IMG/VR virus record: IMGVR_UViG_3300030117_000123
Location: 1-23,615 of that record
Direction: 5' to 3' (one strand)
Origin: a virus
DNA length: 23,615 nucleotides
Under the pieces are notes generated by a model. The model did not search any database. It was not told the DNA's origin and was given only the letters and a program-made list of their open reading frames with translations. The translations under genes were made by a program, and so were the position numbers. This document shows positions 11,446 to 21,336 of this stretch, in pieces. Positions within the stretch are counted from its first letter, which is position 1. Each line of letters begins with the position of its first letter.

Positions 11446-14400
11446 ATTTGTTGATGATAGTCTCTAATATACTATCATAAGAAGAAGCGTTGCCTACGGC
11501 GTCAAATTTCTCCTGTATAAATACTCCTCGCTCTTCTAAAGTTTCTGCTAATATAGGATATTTATTCCACATATCTGCATAAGCTCCTTTTTCTGCCGCA
11601 TGTATTATTCTTAAAATAAAAGACTGTTGGTAATCTTTACCTGCTACCACTCCGTCTGGCATACGATATAATTCACTGTTTTTATCAGCAATAAGAGCTT
11701 CTATATATTGCTGTAATTTATAAGTTTTACCTCTATGTGTGAAAGTTTGATGTTGTTTTCGTTCCAACATATAATCATACGCTGTTTGTCCTTTATCATC
11801 TTTTATTGTTCTTAAATCTAAAGCTGTTCGTCTATCTACTTTTGGTGGAGCTTTATATTCAAAATCTCTACCTTTAAAAAACTCCGCCGTTGCTGTATCT
11901 TTCCATTGTGTCATAGCAAATGGTGAAGACCATAAACCAGTTTTACCACCTAATCCAAACAACCAACCATTTTGTCTATCTATTTTTTGACCAAACATGT
12001 TACGTTTTGGCATAGTTCTATCTTTATCACTAAATGGATTTAGTTGTCTTAGTCTATCACTAAATGTAAATAATTGTCTTTGGTGGTCGTCAGAAATTCT
12101 ACTAGAATATCTTAATCCACCTGACAATGGAGTTACTTTGTAAATAGCTCTAGCTAATACTGAACTACCAATTCTATCAGGAGCTCTGCTTCTCATAAAG
12201 TCATCACTAAATAAAAAGTTTGCTGTTTCTAAAATATTTCTTGTATAGAATTTAGAAGTTAAATTTCTTGTCATACTAGCTACAACACCCATTGCTAATT
12301 CTGTATATTGGTTTTCTACTTCTGTTGGTAAATCTTCATTGTGTTTTAAGAAATCACCAATAGCGTCAACCATGTCAGCCGCTATCATAAATGGCATAAA
12401 GATAGGGTCTAATCTATTTAAAGATATATGTCTACCGTCGTCCATTTTTAATGAGTATTCTTGCCAACCAGTGTTTTTCTTTCGTTCTTCATTTTCTTTC
12501 CAGTCTCTTGAACCACCACCAGTAATTCTACCATTAATAGCCATAAGCATTGCCGCACTCCACAGTAACCAACCTGCTTGTATTCTAGCATTAGCTTCTG
12601 CCGCCGCTTCAGGATTTAGATATTTACCGTCTGCACCTTTAGCTAACATGTGTCTCATTTGAAATTGAAATCTACCTAAGAATGGTAAATGTTGAAAGTT
12701 CCAACGTAATAAGTTTGAAGGAGTATTAATAAAGTGCAATCCAAACACTCTTAACCATTTATGTCTATTAGTAAATGATAGAACTGCACCAGTTACTCCA
12801 CCTTCATAAGTCTTAGTTACAGGATTAAAAGAACGTGCTGATTGTGTGTACGAACCTTCTCTTGCGTATTGTAAAGGACTATTTAAAATATTTTCTATTT
12901 TATCACCAGAGTCTATTGCCGCACCTGTTTCACTAATATAATCTTTTTCTAACTCTCTAAATCTTTTTACATATTGTTGTCTATTACTAAACACACCAAT
13001 GTCAGGTGTTTCTTTATATATTCTTGAATTTATTTCTGCCGCCATTCTTCCTTTAAACATCATCTGTTTTAAGAACTCGTCACCTGCTGACAATACTCTT
13101 AATGGTGCTGTAGTAATTTGAGCTATTGGATTAATAATACCTCGCTGTATTCCAGTGCCAAATATACCTAACGGTTCAGTTAATATTTTACCTGTTTCAT
13201 TTATCCAACGCTGAAGTTGTCCTTGTCTTATATTATTATCATACTTTAAATTTGCACTATCAAGTAATGGTCTTCCCATATAAAAGGCTTTCATTGCTCT
13301 TCGCAGTGCATAACCAGTATAGACATATTGATAAATGTAAGTTTGGAACGCTTCTCTTGCTACAATTTTAGAACGCTGAAAATCTCTAAAAGACAGGTTT
13401 GCCGCTCTCAACAACATTACAAATGGTTTCCATTGTGTTTGTGTAAGACCTGATATAATGTTTAATATGTGTGTATCAGGGGAAGACAATAAGTTATTAT
13501 TAACATACTCTGCCGCTAAATCCCATTTGTTTACTTTTCTTACATTTTGTAATGCAAGAATAGCTTGATTAGGGTCATCTAATAACGCCACTGCTTTTAT
13601 GTAAGCGTCTATGTCTGTCTCCATGAGCTTTTTCATTTCAGGGTCTTCAGGCAACATTTTAAGTTCAGTTGCTCTTTCAGCGTCACCTTTGACTCTACCT
13701 GCTGTTGTAGCTCTTGCGTAGTTTTCTTGTAATTCTTTTTGTACTTTAATTAATTCTAAAGCAACTTGAGCTCTTTTTTTAAATTCTACTCTAATAGATT
13801 GTTTTTCTGCTTCAGTAATTCCTTCTCTAAAAAAGTCGTTAGCTAATTTCATTTGGTCATCACCTTGTTTTAATAACAAGTCTTTATGTGCTATCATTAA
13901 ACCAAATAACTCTTTATCTTCTTTTGCTTTTGATTTTGCTAACTTCATTAACTTCTTAGGGTCAGCACCAAATTTTTCTGCAATAACTTTCATTTCATCA
14001 AAAGTTATAGTTTCTGTTCCTATTTCTTTAGCGTTTTCTCTAGCAATAATTTGAATATATTTTACTGCACCAGTATTACCACGTTCATCTAATTTATCGT
14101 AATTTAATTTTTCTTTAGGTGGTCTGCCTCGTCCTGATACTCTAACTTCGTTTCTTAAATTTTGTATTTTTTCATCTAAATCTTTTCCTTTTAAAATAGA
14201 GTCTTGTTCTATTTTATCTATTTCTTCTTTTTTAAGATTTTTATAATAAAACTTTTTTTCTTTTTTATCTGCTAAATCTGTAAATAATCTTTTACCTGTA
14301 ATGTCATCTCTTCCATAATTATGTAAGTCTTCTAACTGTTTAACAGCTCTGTTTTTCATAGCTCTGTTAGTTAATTTAAAACCACCATAAGCAAATGAAC

Positions 14401-15160
14401 CACCAAACACAGTACCAAATCCAAACCCTGCGGCAGTAGACAATCCTAATTGTTTCAAACTAAAATCTTCTTGTACGCCTGTTTGTATCGCAGTTGTTTG
14501 TAGCATTGTGTCTTGCACACCTGTAACACCTGCACCAATAAAACCTTCATACAATGCACCTTTTTTAATAGCTTGTCCTAGTGCTTCTTGTTGTGCTTGT
14601 TTTTGTGCTTCTTTTAAAACTCTATCATTAATCTCTTTTGCAACTTTACCTTTAAGAGCTTCTTTTAATGTTTGTTTATATGCTTGTTTTGCCGCTTGTC
14701 CACCAACACCAAAACCTATAAGGTTTACTGGGTCAGCTAACATAGCTCCACCGTTGTCTATTAACCAACCACCAAAAGTTCTATTAGGGTCGTTCCAAAA
14801 ACTAGGGAGTGCTTCATACGTTTGTGATATATAAGCAAAATTATTTAATTGGTCTGGGTCATCTGTATTAATTGCCGCATACATATCTTTACCCATAGAG
14901 ATAGTATTGTTGTTTCTCCATGACCTGTCTGTATAAAATTTATCTAATATATCGGCGTGACTATATGATGAATATTCATCTGTACCTTCTCGCCAGTTGT
15001 AGTAAGAAACAGCCGCATTATAAAATTCTTCAGTTTGTATTTGTTCTAAAGCCTCAGCTTCAGACTCAGCTTTTTTTAATTTTATCTTTTGGTTTCTTTT
15101 ATTTCTTTTATCTCTTACTTTTTCTGGCGTGGTTCTAGTATCTAGTTTCCATTCTGCCAT
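11444..15160 (-). CDS. Internal virion protein D (gp16-like, DNA-ejection channel)
   Basis: A 1238-aa protein in the place of T7 gp16, which with gp14 and gp15 extends a channel through the cell envelope at DNA ejection. The N-terminus (MAEWKLDTRTTPEKVRDKRN ... EEFYNAAVSYYNWREGTDEY) goes directly to a helical region and lacks the Glu-containing lysozyme-like (SLT) domain that starts T7 gp16. Glycine-rich hydrophobic segments (GGAMLADPVNLIGFGVGGQA at about 153-172; GLSTAAGFGFGTVFGGSFAYGG at about 239-260) could insert in membrane. Long charged helices follow, and the C-terminal half has YSSRISDDHQRQLFTFSDRL and related segments. The ATG overlaps the gp15 stop (TAATG). Confidence 0.9.
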   Translation of the reverse strand: MAEWKLDTRTTPEKVRDKRNKRNQKIKLKKAESEAEALEQIQTEEFYNAAVSYYNWREGTDEYSSYSHADILDKFYTDRSWRNNNTISMGKDMYAAINTDDPDQLNNFAYISQTYEALPSFWNDPNRTFGGWLIDNGGAMLADPVNLIGFGVGGQAAKQAYKQTLKEALKGKVAKEINDRVLKEAQKQAQQEALGQAIKKGALYEGFIGAGVTGVQDTMLQTTAIQTGVQEDFSLKQLGLSTAAGFGFGTVFGGSFAYGGFKLTNRAMKNRAVKQLEDLHNYGRDDITGKRLFTDLADKKEKKFYYKNLKKEEIDKIEQDSILKGKDLDEKIQNLRNEVRVSGRGRPPKEKLNYDKLDERGNTGAVKYIQIIARENAKEIGTETITFDEMKVIAEKFGADPKKLMKLAKSKAKEDKELFGLMIAHKDLLLKQGDDQMKLANDFFREGITEAEKQSIRVEFKKRAQVALELIKVQKELQENYARATTAGRVKGDAERATELKMLPEDPEMKKLMETDIDAYIKAVALLDDPNQAILALQNVRKVNKWDLAAEYVNNNLLSSPDTHILNIISGLTQTQWKPFVMLLRAANLSFRDFQRSKIVAREAFQTYIYQYVYTGYALRRAMKAFYMGRPLLDSANLKYDNNIRQGQLQRWINETGKILTEPLGIFGTGIQRGIINPIAQITTAPLRVLSAGDEFLKQMMFKGRMAAEINSRIYKETPDIGVFSNRQQYVKRFRELEKDYISETGAAIDSGDKIENILNSPLQYAREGSYTQSARSFNPVTKTYEGGVTGAVLSFTNRHKWLRVFGLHFINTPSNLLRWNFQHLPFLGRFQFQMRHMLAKGADGKYLNPEAAAEANARIQAGWLLWSAAMLMAINGRITGGGSRDWKENEERKKNTGWQEYSLKMDDGRHISLNRLDPIFMPFMIAADMVDAIGDFLKHNEDLPTEVENQYTELAMGVVASMTRNLTSKFYTRNILETANFLFSDDFMRSRAPDRIGSSVLARAIYKVTPLSGGLRYSSRISDDHQRQLFTFSDRLRQLNPFSDKDRTMPKRNMFGQKIDRQNGWLFGLGGKTGLWSSPFAMTQWKDTATAEFFKGRDFEYKAPPKVDRRTALDLRTIKDDKGQTAYDYMLERKQHQTFTHRGKTYKLQQYIEALIADKNSELYRMPDGVVAGKDYQQSFILRIIHAAEKGAYADMWNKYPILAETLEERGVFIQEKFDAVGNASSYDSILETIINK

Positions 15161-17130
15161 TATTGTTGTGCCTCAGCTATTTGTTGTATAGCTAATTTTA
15201 TATCTTGTGCCTCGACATTAAGATACTTAGCTAAGTTGTTAATCATAGTGTTATAATCTTCTTGGGGTAATCTAGTTAAAATTTCACCAAGATTTTCTAC
15301 ATTAAATGAACTTTGTAATGCTTCTGTTAATGCAGGAAGTAATTTCTCTCTTCTAAATATTCCTTTTTCTGCGTCTCTACTTCTAAAGAATGATGTATCT
15401 TCATCTAAATCAAATGTAGGAATTTGTGATACATCAAAAGTTTGTAAGAAGTTAGAAACATTTTCATTTAACGTATTTGTATTCTGCTCTATTATTAAAT
15501 TTTTCTCATCTTCTTCTTGTTGTTTCTTTTGTAAATCTACTTCAATTTCTGTAAATGGTTTTAATCCTTCAGGGTAAGGCGTCTTTTCTGCTTGAAAGAT
15601 TGTTTGAACTGTTTTACCAAGTTTTTCCATAAAATTTAATCTATCTATATCACTTGGTTCTTGACCATTATTTTTTGCTTTAAAATCCATTTCAAATTGA
15701 ACAATAGATTTAATAATATAATTATTAGCGTTCATTACCGCTTCTTCTTGTCCGTCTATAGCTAATCCTGAAGTTCTGTCAGTAAACGCACCTTTAACTG
15801 AAGTTAATATATTGGTTGTCATTTTTGTATATGTTGTATCAGTAAAGTAAATAGGTTTCTTTCCTTGTTCATTATCACTATTCCAATAAGACCAATAAGA
15901 TAAAGCTGTTCCTAATTTATCTGTAGGAATACCTTTATCAAGCATTGCAACAATTAAATCTTTAGGACTTTCATATTGACCTGACAACACTTCTTTAAAG
16001 AAATCGTCCATTGCCGCAGGGTCAGTATTAGTAAATCTATTCTTATTATAGAAATCATTAACAGCTTCAATTAATCTTGGCTCACCAAAGTTACCTTGTT
16101 TAATAGCGTTAATAGCTTTATTTCTATCTTCTAATGTACCATTACTATTAATAAGAGTATTGAAAATTTCTTTTACGTCTTGTTTTTCTTGGTACTCTAT
16201 GTCTGCTCTACCTTGATTAGTTAGCTGTGTTTTTTTATTATTTATACTTTCAACTAATTCTGCTACGTCTTTTCTTTTTGTATTCATTAATGAACCTAAT
16301 GGATTACCACCTTTACCAGTACCTCTGTCAGCATTTAAGATAGACATAGCTTTATCTAATTCTGCTGTGGTTGTTGCTGTGGATAAAATCCAAGAAGCAT
16401 GATTAATAGCTAATTGGTTCATTTCTTCTGTAGTAAAATAATATTGTTTACCAGTTAAACCAGATACATTTGGTAATTGTGTATTTAAAGTTTCTAATTG
16501 AGCCCAATATTGTTCACCAACTTTATTCATAGTCATTAGTTCAGTGTGCATGTAAGTCATACCTGCTTCTTGTTTTTTAGCGTTCCAATAATTACCACGC
16601 ATTTCTGCGTCATTAACAAGAGACTGAGCTCTATATTCACCAAATACAGTAGCAAACCCTGTGTTAAAACCTTTTGATTTGCCTTCTAAGCTAGGAATAA
16701 CAGCATGACCGTTTTCATCTCTTAAACTACTTACCCATTCATTCCATGTTTGTCCGTCACCGTCAAACGGCTTATAAGTATCTTTTAATCTTTCAATTTC
16801 ATTAATAGCTTTAGCCGCCATAAATCTTCCGTTGTGTGTATCTATAGCAGTTTGTGCGTATATGCCTTCTAGTTCAGGGTGTTTACCATTTAATATTTCA
16901 TTACTTAAATTTTCTGGTGTACCACCTGTAGCATAGTAACCTTCTAAATATTTATCTGCGGCGTCTTTTTTACCTTCGACATAATTAGAAGCAAATCTTT
17001 CTAGCTTTCCTGTGTTTCTATTAATAGCGTCTACAATGTCAGTTAAAGGTGTTTCTCTTGTAGTAGCGACACGTCCTGCAAATGTAGAGCCATAATATCT
17101 ATTTCTACTTATTTTACTTCTATATGCCAT
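15160..17130 (-). CDS. Internal virion protein C (gp15-like)
   Basis: A 656-aa largely helical soluble protein (MAYRSKISRNRYYGSTFAGR ... GKLERFASNYVEGKKDAADK) without membrane segments. Size, order after gp14-like and before gp16-like genes, and the N-terminal pattern fit T7 gp15, a core protein ejected into the cell that forms part of the trans-envelope channel. AGGA lies just before the ATG. Assignment is mainly by synteny. Confidence 0.82.
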   Translation of the reverse strand: MAYRSKISRNRYYGSTFAGRVATTRETPLTDIVDAINRNTGKLERFASNYVEGKKDAADKYLEGYYATGGTPENLSNEILNGKHPELEGIYAQTAIDTHNGRFMAAKAINEIERLKDTYKPFDGDGQTWNEWVSSLRDENGHAVIPSLEGKSKGFNTGFATVFGEYRAQSLVNDAEMRGNYWNAKKQEAGMTYMHTELMTMNKVGEQYWAQLETLNTQLPNVSGLTGKQYYFTTEEMNQLAINHASWILSTATTTAELDKAMSILNADRGTGKGGNPLGSLMNTKRKDVAELVESINNKKTQLTNQGRADIEYQEKQDVKEIFNTLINSNGTLEDRNKAINAIKQGNFGEPRLIEAVNDFYNKNRFTNTDPAAMDDFFKEVLSGQYESPKDLIVAMLDKGIPTDKLGTALSYWSYWNSDNEQGKKPIYFTDTTYTKMTTNILTSVKGAFTDRTSGLAIDGQEEAVMNANNYIIKSIVQFEMDFKAKNNGQEPSDIDRLNFMEKLGKTVQTIFQAEKTPYPEGLKPFTEIEVDLQKKQQEEDEKNLIIEQNTNTLNENVSNFLQTFDVSQIPTFDLDEDTSFFRSRDAEKGIFRREKLLPALTEALQSSFNVENLGEILTRLPQEDYNTMINNLAKYLNVEAQDIKLAIQQIAEAQQ

Positions 17131-17133
17131 GTG

Positions 17134-17670
17134 CTATCCTGTTTTTTGATTTCCATAATTTGTAAAGAACCTTCTTTCATCTTTTGGTTTACCCATGTAA
17201 TCTGCTCCTGCACCACCAATATCTAATGCAAGACTCATAAAGCTAGGTTCGTATGTTGGTGTAATACTATTGTATGTTCGTTGTAAGTTAGCGTATGCGT
17301 CACTTCGTTGATTATTAAGAGTAATCATATCACCCATGTAATCAGCCATAATGTTGTTATATTCAGCGTCAGCTTCCGTTCCTATGTTTTGTACTACCCT
17401 AACTGAGTTACCAAAACCTAAATTAAGAGCGTTTGCTTGTGCCGCTTTTCTAGCAAAGTTACTTCTCATTTCAGCAATATATTTTTCTCTAGCCGCCATA
17501 CCTCTTTCAGTTTCTATTTTTGATAAATCATTTAAGTATGCTTGGTCAGCGTTACGCATTGTTCTTTCATCTGCCGCCGCTTTGTTTATTGCTTGTTGTT
17601 TCTTTTCTCGGTGACTAGCGACAGCTCCGACTATTTTAAAAGCCGCCATTGCTTCATTTACACCGCACAT
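17134..17670 (-). CDS. Internal virion protein B (gp14-like)
   Basis: A 178-aa protein beginning MCGVNEAMAAFKIVGAVASH, then a long Ala/Arg/Glu-rich helix (EKKQQAINKAAADERTMRNA ... NFARKAAQANALNLGFGNSV). The short hydrophobic N-terminus followed by a charged helix is typical of T7 gp14, which is ejected first and inserts in the outer membrane. AAGGAG precedes the ATG by 5 bases, and the start overlaps the gp13-like gene by 13 bases. Confidence 0.82.
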   Translation of the reverse strand: MCGVNEAMAAFKIVGAVASHREKKQQAINKAAADERTMRNADQAYLNDLSKIETERGMAAREKYIAEMRSNFARKAAQANALNLGFGNSVRVVQNIGTEADAEYNNIMADYMGDMITLNNQRSDAYANLQRTYNSITPTYEPSFMSLALDIGGAGADYMGKPKDERRFFTNYGNQKTG

Positions 17671-18149
17671 TTTAACTCCTTCATCATTAATAAAAATGGT
17701 ATTTGTTTATGTCCATAAGTAGGGAACTCTTCTTTTACTTCAAACCCAAGTAGCTGTAACCATTTTAAAGCTACCCAGTTTCTTTTATCTACAAAATTAT
17801 ATAAGTGTTTATAACCTTCACCCATTTGAGATACCCAATAAGGACATTCTTTTAAAAATTGCCTAGCGTGATTGTTTGCTAAATTGTTTGCAGACAATAA
17901 CCAAGCGATACCAAAGTCAGGCTCACTGCTTGGGGTTGACCCAAACATACCTATGACACCTTCTTCTTTAGTACCAATAATTGAATATATTTTTGCACCT
18001 TTAATTGTAAAAGGAACAACAAGAGCTTGTAATGGTGACATATTATCTGACGCCAATATTTCAGCTCTGTCTTCTTTACGCATTTTTGGAGCTAACTCCA
18101 ATGCGTCTTTTAAAATTGCAGGTCGTACATACTTTTCTTTTTCTTCCAT
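17658..18149 (-). CDS. Internal virion protein A (gp13-like, GNAT-fold resemblance)
   Basis: A 163-aa protein (MEEKEKYVRPAILKDALELA ... YKHLYNFVDKRNWVALKWLQ). The pattern with RPA--KDA-E-A near the N-terminus and NW-ALKWLQLLGF near the C-terminus is that of a GNAT acetyltransferase fold, as in the T7 gp13 family; whether it has any catalytic role is unknown. In T7 the protein is needed for correct virion assembly. The start is one base after the gp12-like stop. Confidence 0.75.
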   Translation of the reverse strand: MEEKEKYVRPAILKDALELAPKMRKEDRAEILASDNMSPLQALVVPFTIKGAKIYSIIGTKEEGVIGMFGSTPSSEPDFGIAWLLSANNLANNHARQFLKECPYWVSQMGEGYKHLYNFVDKRNWVALKWLQLLGFEVKEEFPTYGHKQIPFLLMMKELKCAV

Positions 18150-18150
18150 A

Positions 18151-20658
18151 TTACATTCTTCTTGAACGTCTATGATAGTAACCTTCTACTTCAGCACTAG
18201 CTAAATACATAGGCAAGTGTGAAGAGCTTTTTATCTCTAATGTAAAATCTGTATTTCTACATTGTATAGGAACTCTTAGTGTACCTGTTGCAAGAGGTAC
18301 TTGGTTTGGAGCTCCTGTAAATCCGATAACGTAACCAGTCATAAATGTTGTGTTAGTGTTTCTATTTTGTGGTGTTACCTCAACTTGAAAATAACCAGAA
18401 TTTTCATAATCAAAAGATATATTTCTAATTTGGTATCTTCCTGAAGTAACTGCAACTAACCCTCTACCAGTATCTTCTCGTATGTATTGTGGACTTAAAA
18501 CATACTTTGACTCATACGGAACACCAATAGTAACATTTGTGTGATTACCTACTAATGTGTATGTTGAACCTGTAGTATTTGTAAGTGTATAGTTTGTGCC
18601 GTTTGTATTATCTATAGCAGTCAAACCAGTTTTTGCTCCATACGGAGAAGTTAAAGTTGTTAAGTCTGTAGCACTATCATAAGTTCCTGTAACAGTTTTT
18701 TTCAAGTCTACATACATGCCAAACCCTAATGTAGGGTCTTTTAAATTTCTTAAATCTATTCTAAATAATTTTGTATCTGTATTTTCTACAGCTAATAAAT
18801 AAATATAACTGTCTACAGATAAACCACCTATTATTTTAGCACCATTAAATATCCATTTAGACCAAGCTGTTTGTACTTTTTCTCCTCTATCAAAGAAATA
18901 TTTGTATATAAACATTGTATCTGCATTAGTCGGATTTGCGGCTGTTCCTGTAGTATAAGGTGCAGTTTGTGTGTCGTTTGTGTCTGCATGTAAAAATACT
19001 AATGTATCTTCAATCGTGTTACTAATAATTTGATATGGATTAGTAGGTAATAAATTTTGTACTGCTACTGTTATATCTAAACCGTCATTTGTTAATGTAT
19101 CATCATCAGCATAATATTCTCTAACTGCTGTGTTGTTATTTCTTTTTTGACAGAAGTAAGCAAAACGTCCTGCCGCTACAGGTGTAACAGAGTCATCATG
19201 CTCAAAACTAGATACTTCATTAAGTATAGCTGTAGTTGGACTTATTGTATCACCTGCGTGGTCTAACTTGTATTGTGCTGTATCAGAAAATAACAATAAT
19301 GTTTCATTAAATGATACAGAATTTTTCAATGTATTAACTTGTGTACCAGACGCCGCTATATCAATAGGGTCTGTGTCTAATACTTGTGTAACTGTTGTTG
19401 CAAAAAAGTTAAAGAACCCTGCGTTTTCAGATAAAATTAAATTTTCACCTGACAGTATTCCTAATCTATTTTTATAAAATGTTAAATTTTGTATAGTCTT
19501 ACCAATAAAACTAGGGTCAGCATTTGTATCACTATCTCCACATGTTCTATCACCATAATCTAATTCTTTAAATGTAAATGTTCCGTTATTGTTATTAACT
19601 AACGCATGAGGCATTGTGCTATTAGTAACACCTACACTTGTTGCAGGTGCAATAGTTTCTGACCACACACCATTACCTGTAAATTTTACAAAGTAATCAG
19701 ATAGTGTATCTCCTTCTTCACCAGTTATTTTAATAATAACTCCTGTTTTACCATAATAAGGTAATTTACTAAAATCTTGTATTGTATCTCTTATGTGATA
19801 CATAGCTGTACTACCTGCACCGTCTGACGTACTTACAGTATAATCAGCTAACGTATTAGGTGACGACACTGTGCCTGTAGGTTTTCCATATATTACGTTG
19901 TCATAACTTTCAAAAGTAAAATGAGACGTAATACCTGAATAGTTTGCTAAACCTTGTGATGTAGACAAAGTAGCGTTAGTATCTGTTCTAACTGTTTTAA
20001 ATCCTATTTGTGACGCTGAACCATTCCAGTGTTGACTAGATGTACCGTACAATAAAATATCTTTAATTTTATCTGAGTCTCTAAATTCACTATCAGTTGT
20101 TGCGTCATTACCTGACGGCATTTGAAAGATAACTTTATGACCATAAGGCATATTAGGGTGTGTTAAAGTTACTGTGTATTCTCTACCGTAGTTAGTAGCT
20201 TTTACATATATTAAAAATTCTTCTTGTTTTGCCGCAGATTGATTTGTGTCCGCAGTAGGTTTTATTGATTTGTTAGCAATAAAAGTAAAGTCAGCTATAT
20301 TAACTAATTTAAAATCGTCTCTTGGATTTGTACTTGTTAAATAACTAGCACCACTTTGTATTGTTACAGTTTTTTCATTACCTGCTAAATCATAAACTTT
20401 TATACCACCATTATATAAAGCTACAATGTACTGGTTTTGTTCATCTCTTTGTATACTCCACACTTTAGTTGTGTTGGGATATACATTTGTACTATCTACA
20501 GTAGCGATATACTCAAACGGTGGTCTTTTACTAAGACCGTCCACTATATTGTTTTGTAAATTTACTTGGTCAGAACCTTGATTAATACCTCTTTGCGTTG
20601 GGGTTTGCTGACTAATTCCATTTATAAAATTAGGAATACTCTGCGAAACTACAGCCAT
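18151..20658 (-). CDS. Tail tubular protein B (gp12-like, tail nozzle)
   Basis: An 835-aa beta-rich protein forming the tail nozzle. The opening MAVVSQSIPNFINGISQQTP ... GSDQVNLQNNIVDGLSKRPP is diagnostic for T7 gp12 homologues, as is FFNFFATTVTQVLDTDPIDI (about 415-440) and ASSGTQVNTLKN-like context for the nozzle channel. The C-terminus (STNTTFMTGYVIGF-like region, then YLASAEVEGYYHRRSRRM) also matches. The ATG overlaps the gp11-like stop (TAATG). Confidence 0.95.
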   Translation of the reverse strand: MAVVSQSIPNFINGISQQTPTQRGINQGSDQVNLQNNIVDGLSKRPPFEYIATVDSTNVYPNTTKVWSIQRDEQNQYIVALYNGGIKVYDLAGNEKTVTIQSGASYLTSTNPRDDFKLVNIADFTFIANKSIKPTADTNQSAAKQEEFLIYVKATNYGREYTVTLTHPNMPYGHKVIFQMPSGNDATTDSEFRDSDKIKDILLYGTSSQHWNGSASQIGFKTVRTDTNATLSTSQGLANYSGITSHFTFESYDNVIYGKPTGTVSSPNTLADYTVSTSDGAGSTAMYHIRDTIQDFSKLPYYGKTGVIIKITGEEGDTLSDYFVKFTGNGVWSETIAPATSVGVTNSTMPHALVNNNNGTFTFKELDYGDRTCGDSDTNADPSFIGKTIQNLTFYKNRLGILSGENLILSENAGFFNFFATTVTQVLDTDPIDIAASGTQVNTLKNSVSFNETLLLFSDTAQYKLDHAGDTISPTTAILNEVSSFEHDDSVTPVAAGRFAYFCQKRNNNTAVREYYADDDTLTNDGLDITVAVQNLLPTNPYQIISNTIEDTLVFLHADTNDTQTAPYTTGTAANPTNADTMFIYKYFFDRGEKVQTAWSKWIFNGAKIIGGLSVDSYIYLLAVENTDTKLFRIDLRNLKDPTLGFGMYVDLKKTVTGTYDSATDLTTLTSPYGAKTGLTAIDNTNGTNYTLTNTTGSTYTLVGNHTNVTIGVPYESKYVLSPQYIREDTGRGLVAVTSGRYQIRNISFDYENSGYFQVEVTPQNRNTNTTFMTGYVIGFTGAPNQVPLATGTLRVPIQCRNTDFTLEIKSSSHLPMYLASAEVEGYYHRRSRRM

Positions 20659-21254
20659 TAGTATGTCCTTCTAGTTGGTCTATTTATTATTGAATAAGTG
20701 TTTGAGTCACCTTCTAATATGTTTAAATCTGACTCCCTTGTATCTGCTTGTTCAAAACTAACTAACGCTTCTTGTTCATCTTGTCCTATTAATTGTGTAA
20801 TTTTTTGGTCACCAATAAACCTAGAAGCAAAACGTCTAGCGGCTTTCATTGTAATATATCGTCTTGCGTATTCTGGGATATGTTCAAATTGTTGAATTAA
20901 AACTACATCTAGCTTAGGAGCTGACGTAAAGACATCAGTATGGTTTTCTATGTCATATAGAAATCCGTCTCTGATTGTGTAGTTGTATGACCGAGAATGG
21001 TCGTCTGCTTGAACGCAGTTTGTTGGAAGGGGAATTTTGTTATTTGTATCTAAAGACACTGTATAATTTATATGACGATTAAAGTTATGTCCTGCACCTT
21101 GTATTGACATAGATGTTTCGTCTAATATATTTTTAGCGACTGATACATCAACACTGTTAGTACCTGTTATACTGTTTACAGGAGCTTCGCCAATTACGGA
21201 AAGCATTATATTAACAGCTTGAAGTTCTGTTGTTGGTGTAATTTGTGTTGTCAT
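20658..21254 (-). CDS. Tail tubular protein A (gp11-like, head-tail adaptor)
   Basis: A 198-aa protein (MTTQITPTTELQAVNIMLSV, then IGEAPVNSITG) with the N-terminus characteristic of T7 gp11, which joins the portal to the nozzle. Later segments (AARRFASRFIGDQ, EQEALVSFEQADTRESDLNI) also match the family. AAGGAAAAGC provides a ribosome site before the ATG. It is the first gene after the capsid terminator. Confidence 0.93.
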   Translation of the reverse strand: MTTQITPTTELQAVNIMLSVIGEAPVNSITGTNSVDVSVAKNILDETSMSIQGAGHNFNRHINYTVSLDTNNKIPLPTNCVQADDHSRSYNYTIRDGFLYDIENHTDVFTSAPKLDVVLIQQFEHIPEYARRYITMKAARRFASRFIGDQKITQLIGQDEQEALVSFEQADTRESDLNILEGDSNTYSIINRPTRRTY

Positions 21255-21267
21255 GCTTTTCCTTTTT

Positions 21268-21309
21268 CTAAATTTAAACTAGGGGAGTCAGTCTCCCTCG
21301 TCCCCTAGT
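21268..21309 (-). terminator. Terminator after the major capsid gene (T-phi-like)
   Basis: Minus strand ACTAGGGGA (21309-21301) pairs perfectly with TCCCCTAGT (21286-21278), a 9-bp stem with a 14-base loop; an alternative inner stem GAGGGAG/CTCCC is also possible. A T-rich but interrupted tract (TTTAAATTTAG) follows. The position between capsid and tail tubular A is that of the T7 T-phi terminator, which partly stops phage polymerase so that capsid mRNA is made in excess. Confidence 0.75.
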
Positions 21310-21336
21310 CCTTATAAGTATAAAGTAACGTAAAGA

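Noticed and set aside
17718-17736. Promoter-like AGAGTTCCCTACTTATGGA on the minus strand
   Set aside because: It shares AGTTCCC but lacks the TATAG block and lies within the gp13-like coding sequence.
21310-21330. ACTTATAAGGAC as a promoter for tail tubular A
   Set aside because: It lies upstream of the terminator hairpin and lacks the AAAGT-CCC part of the family.
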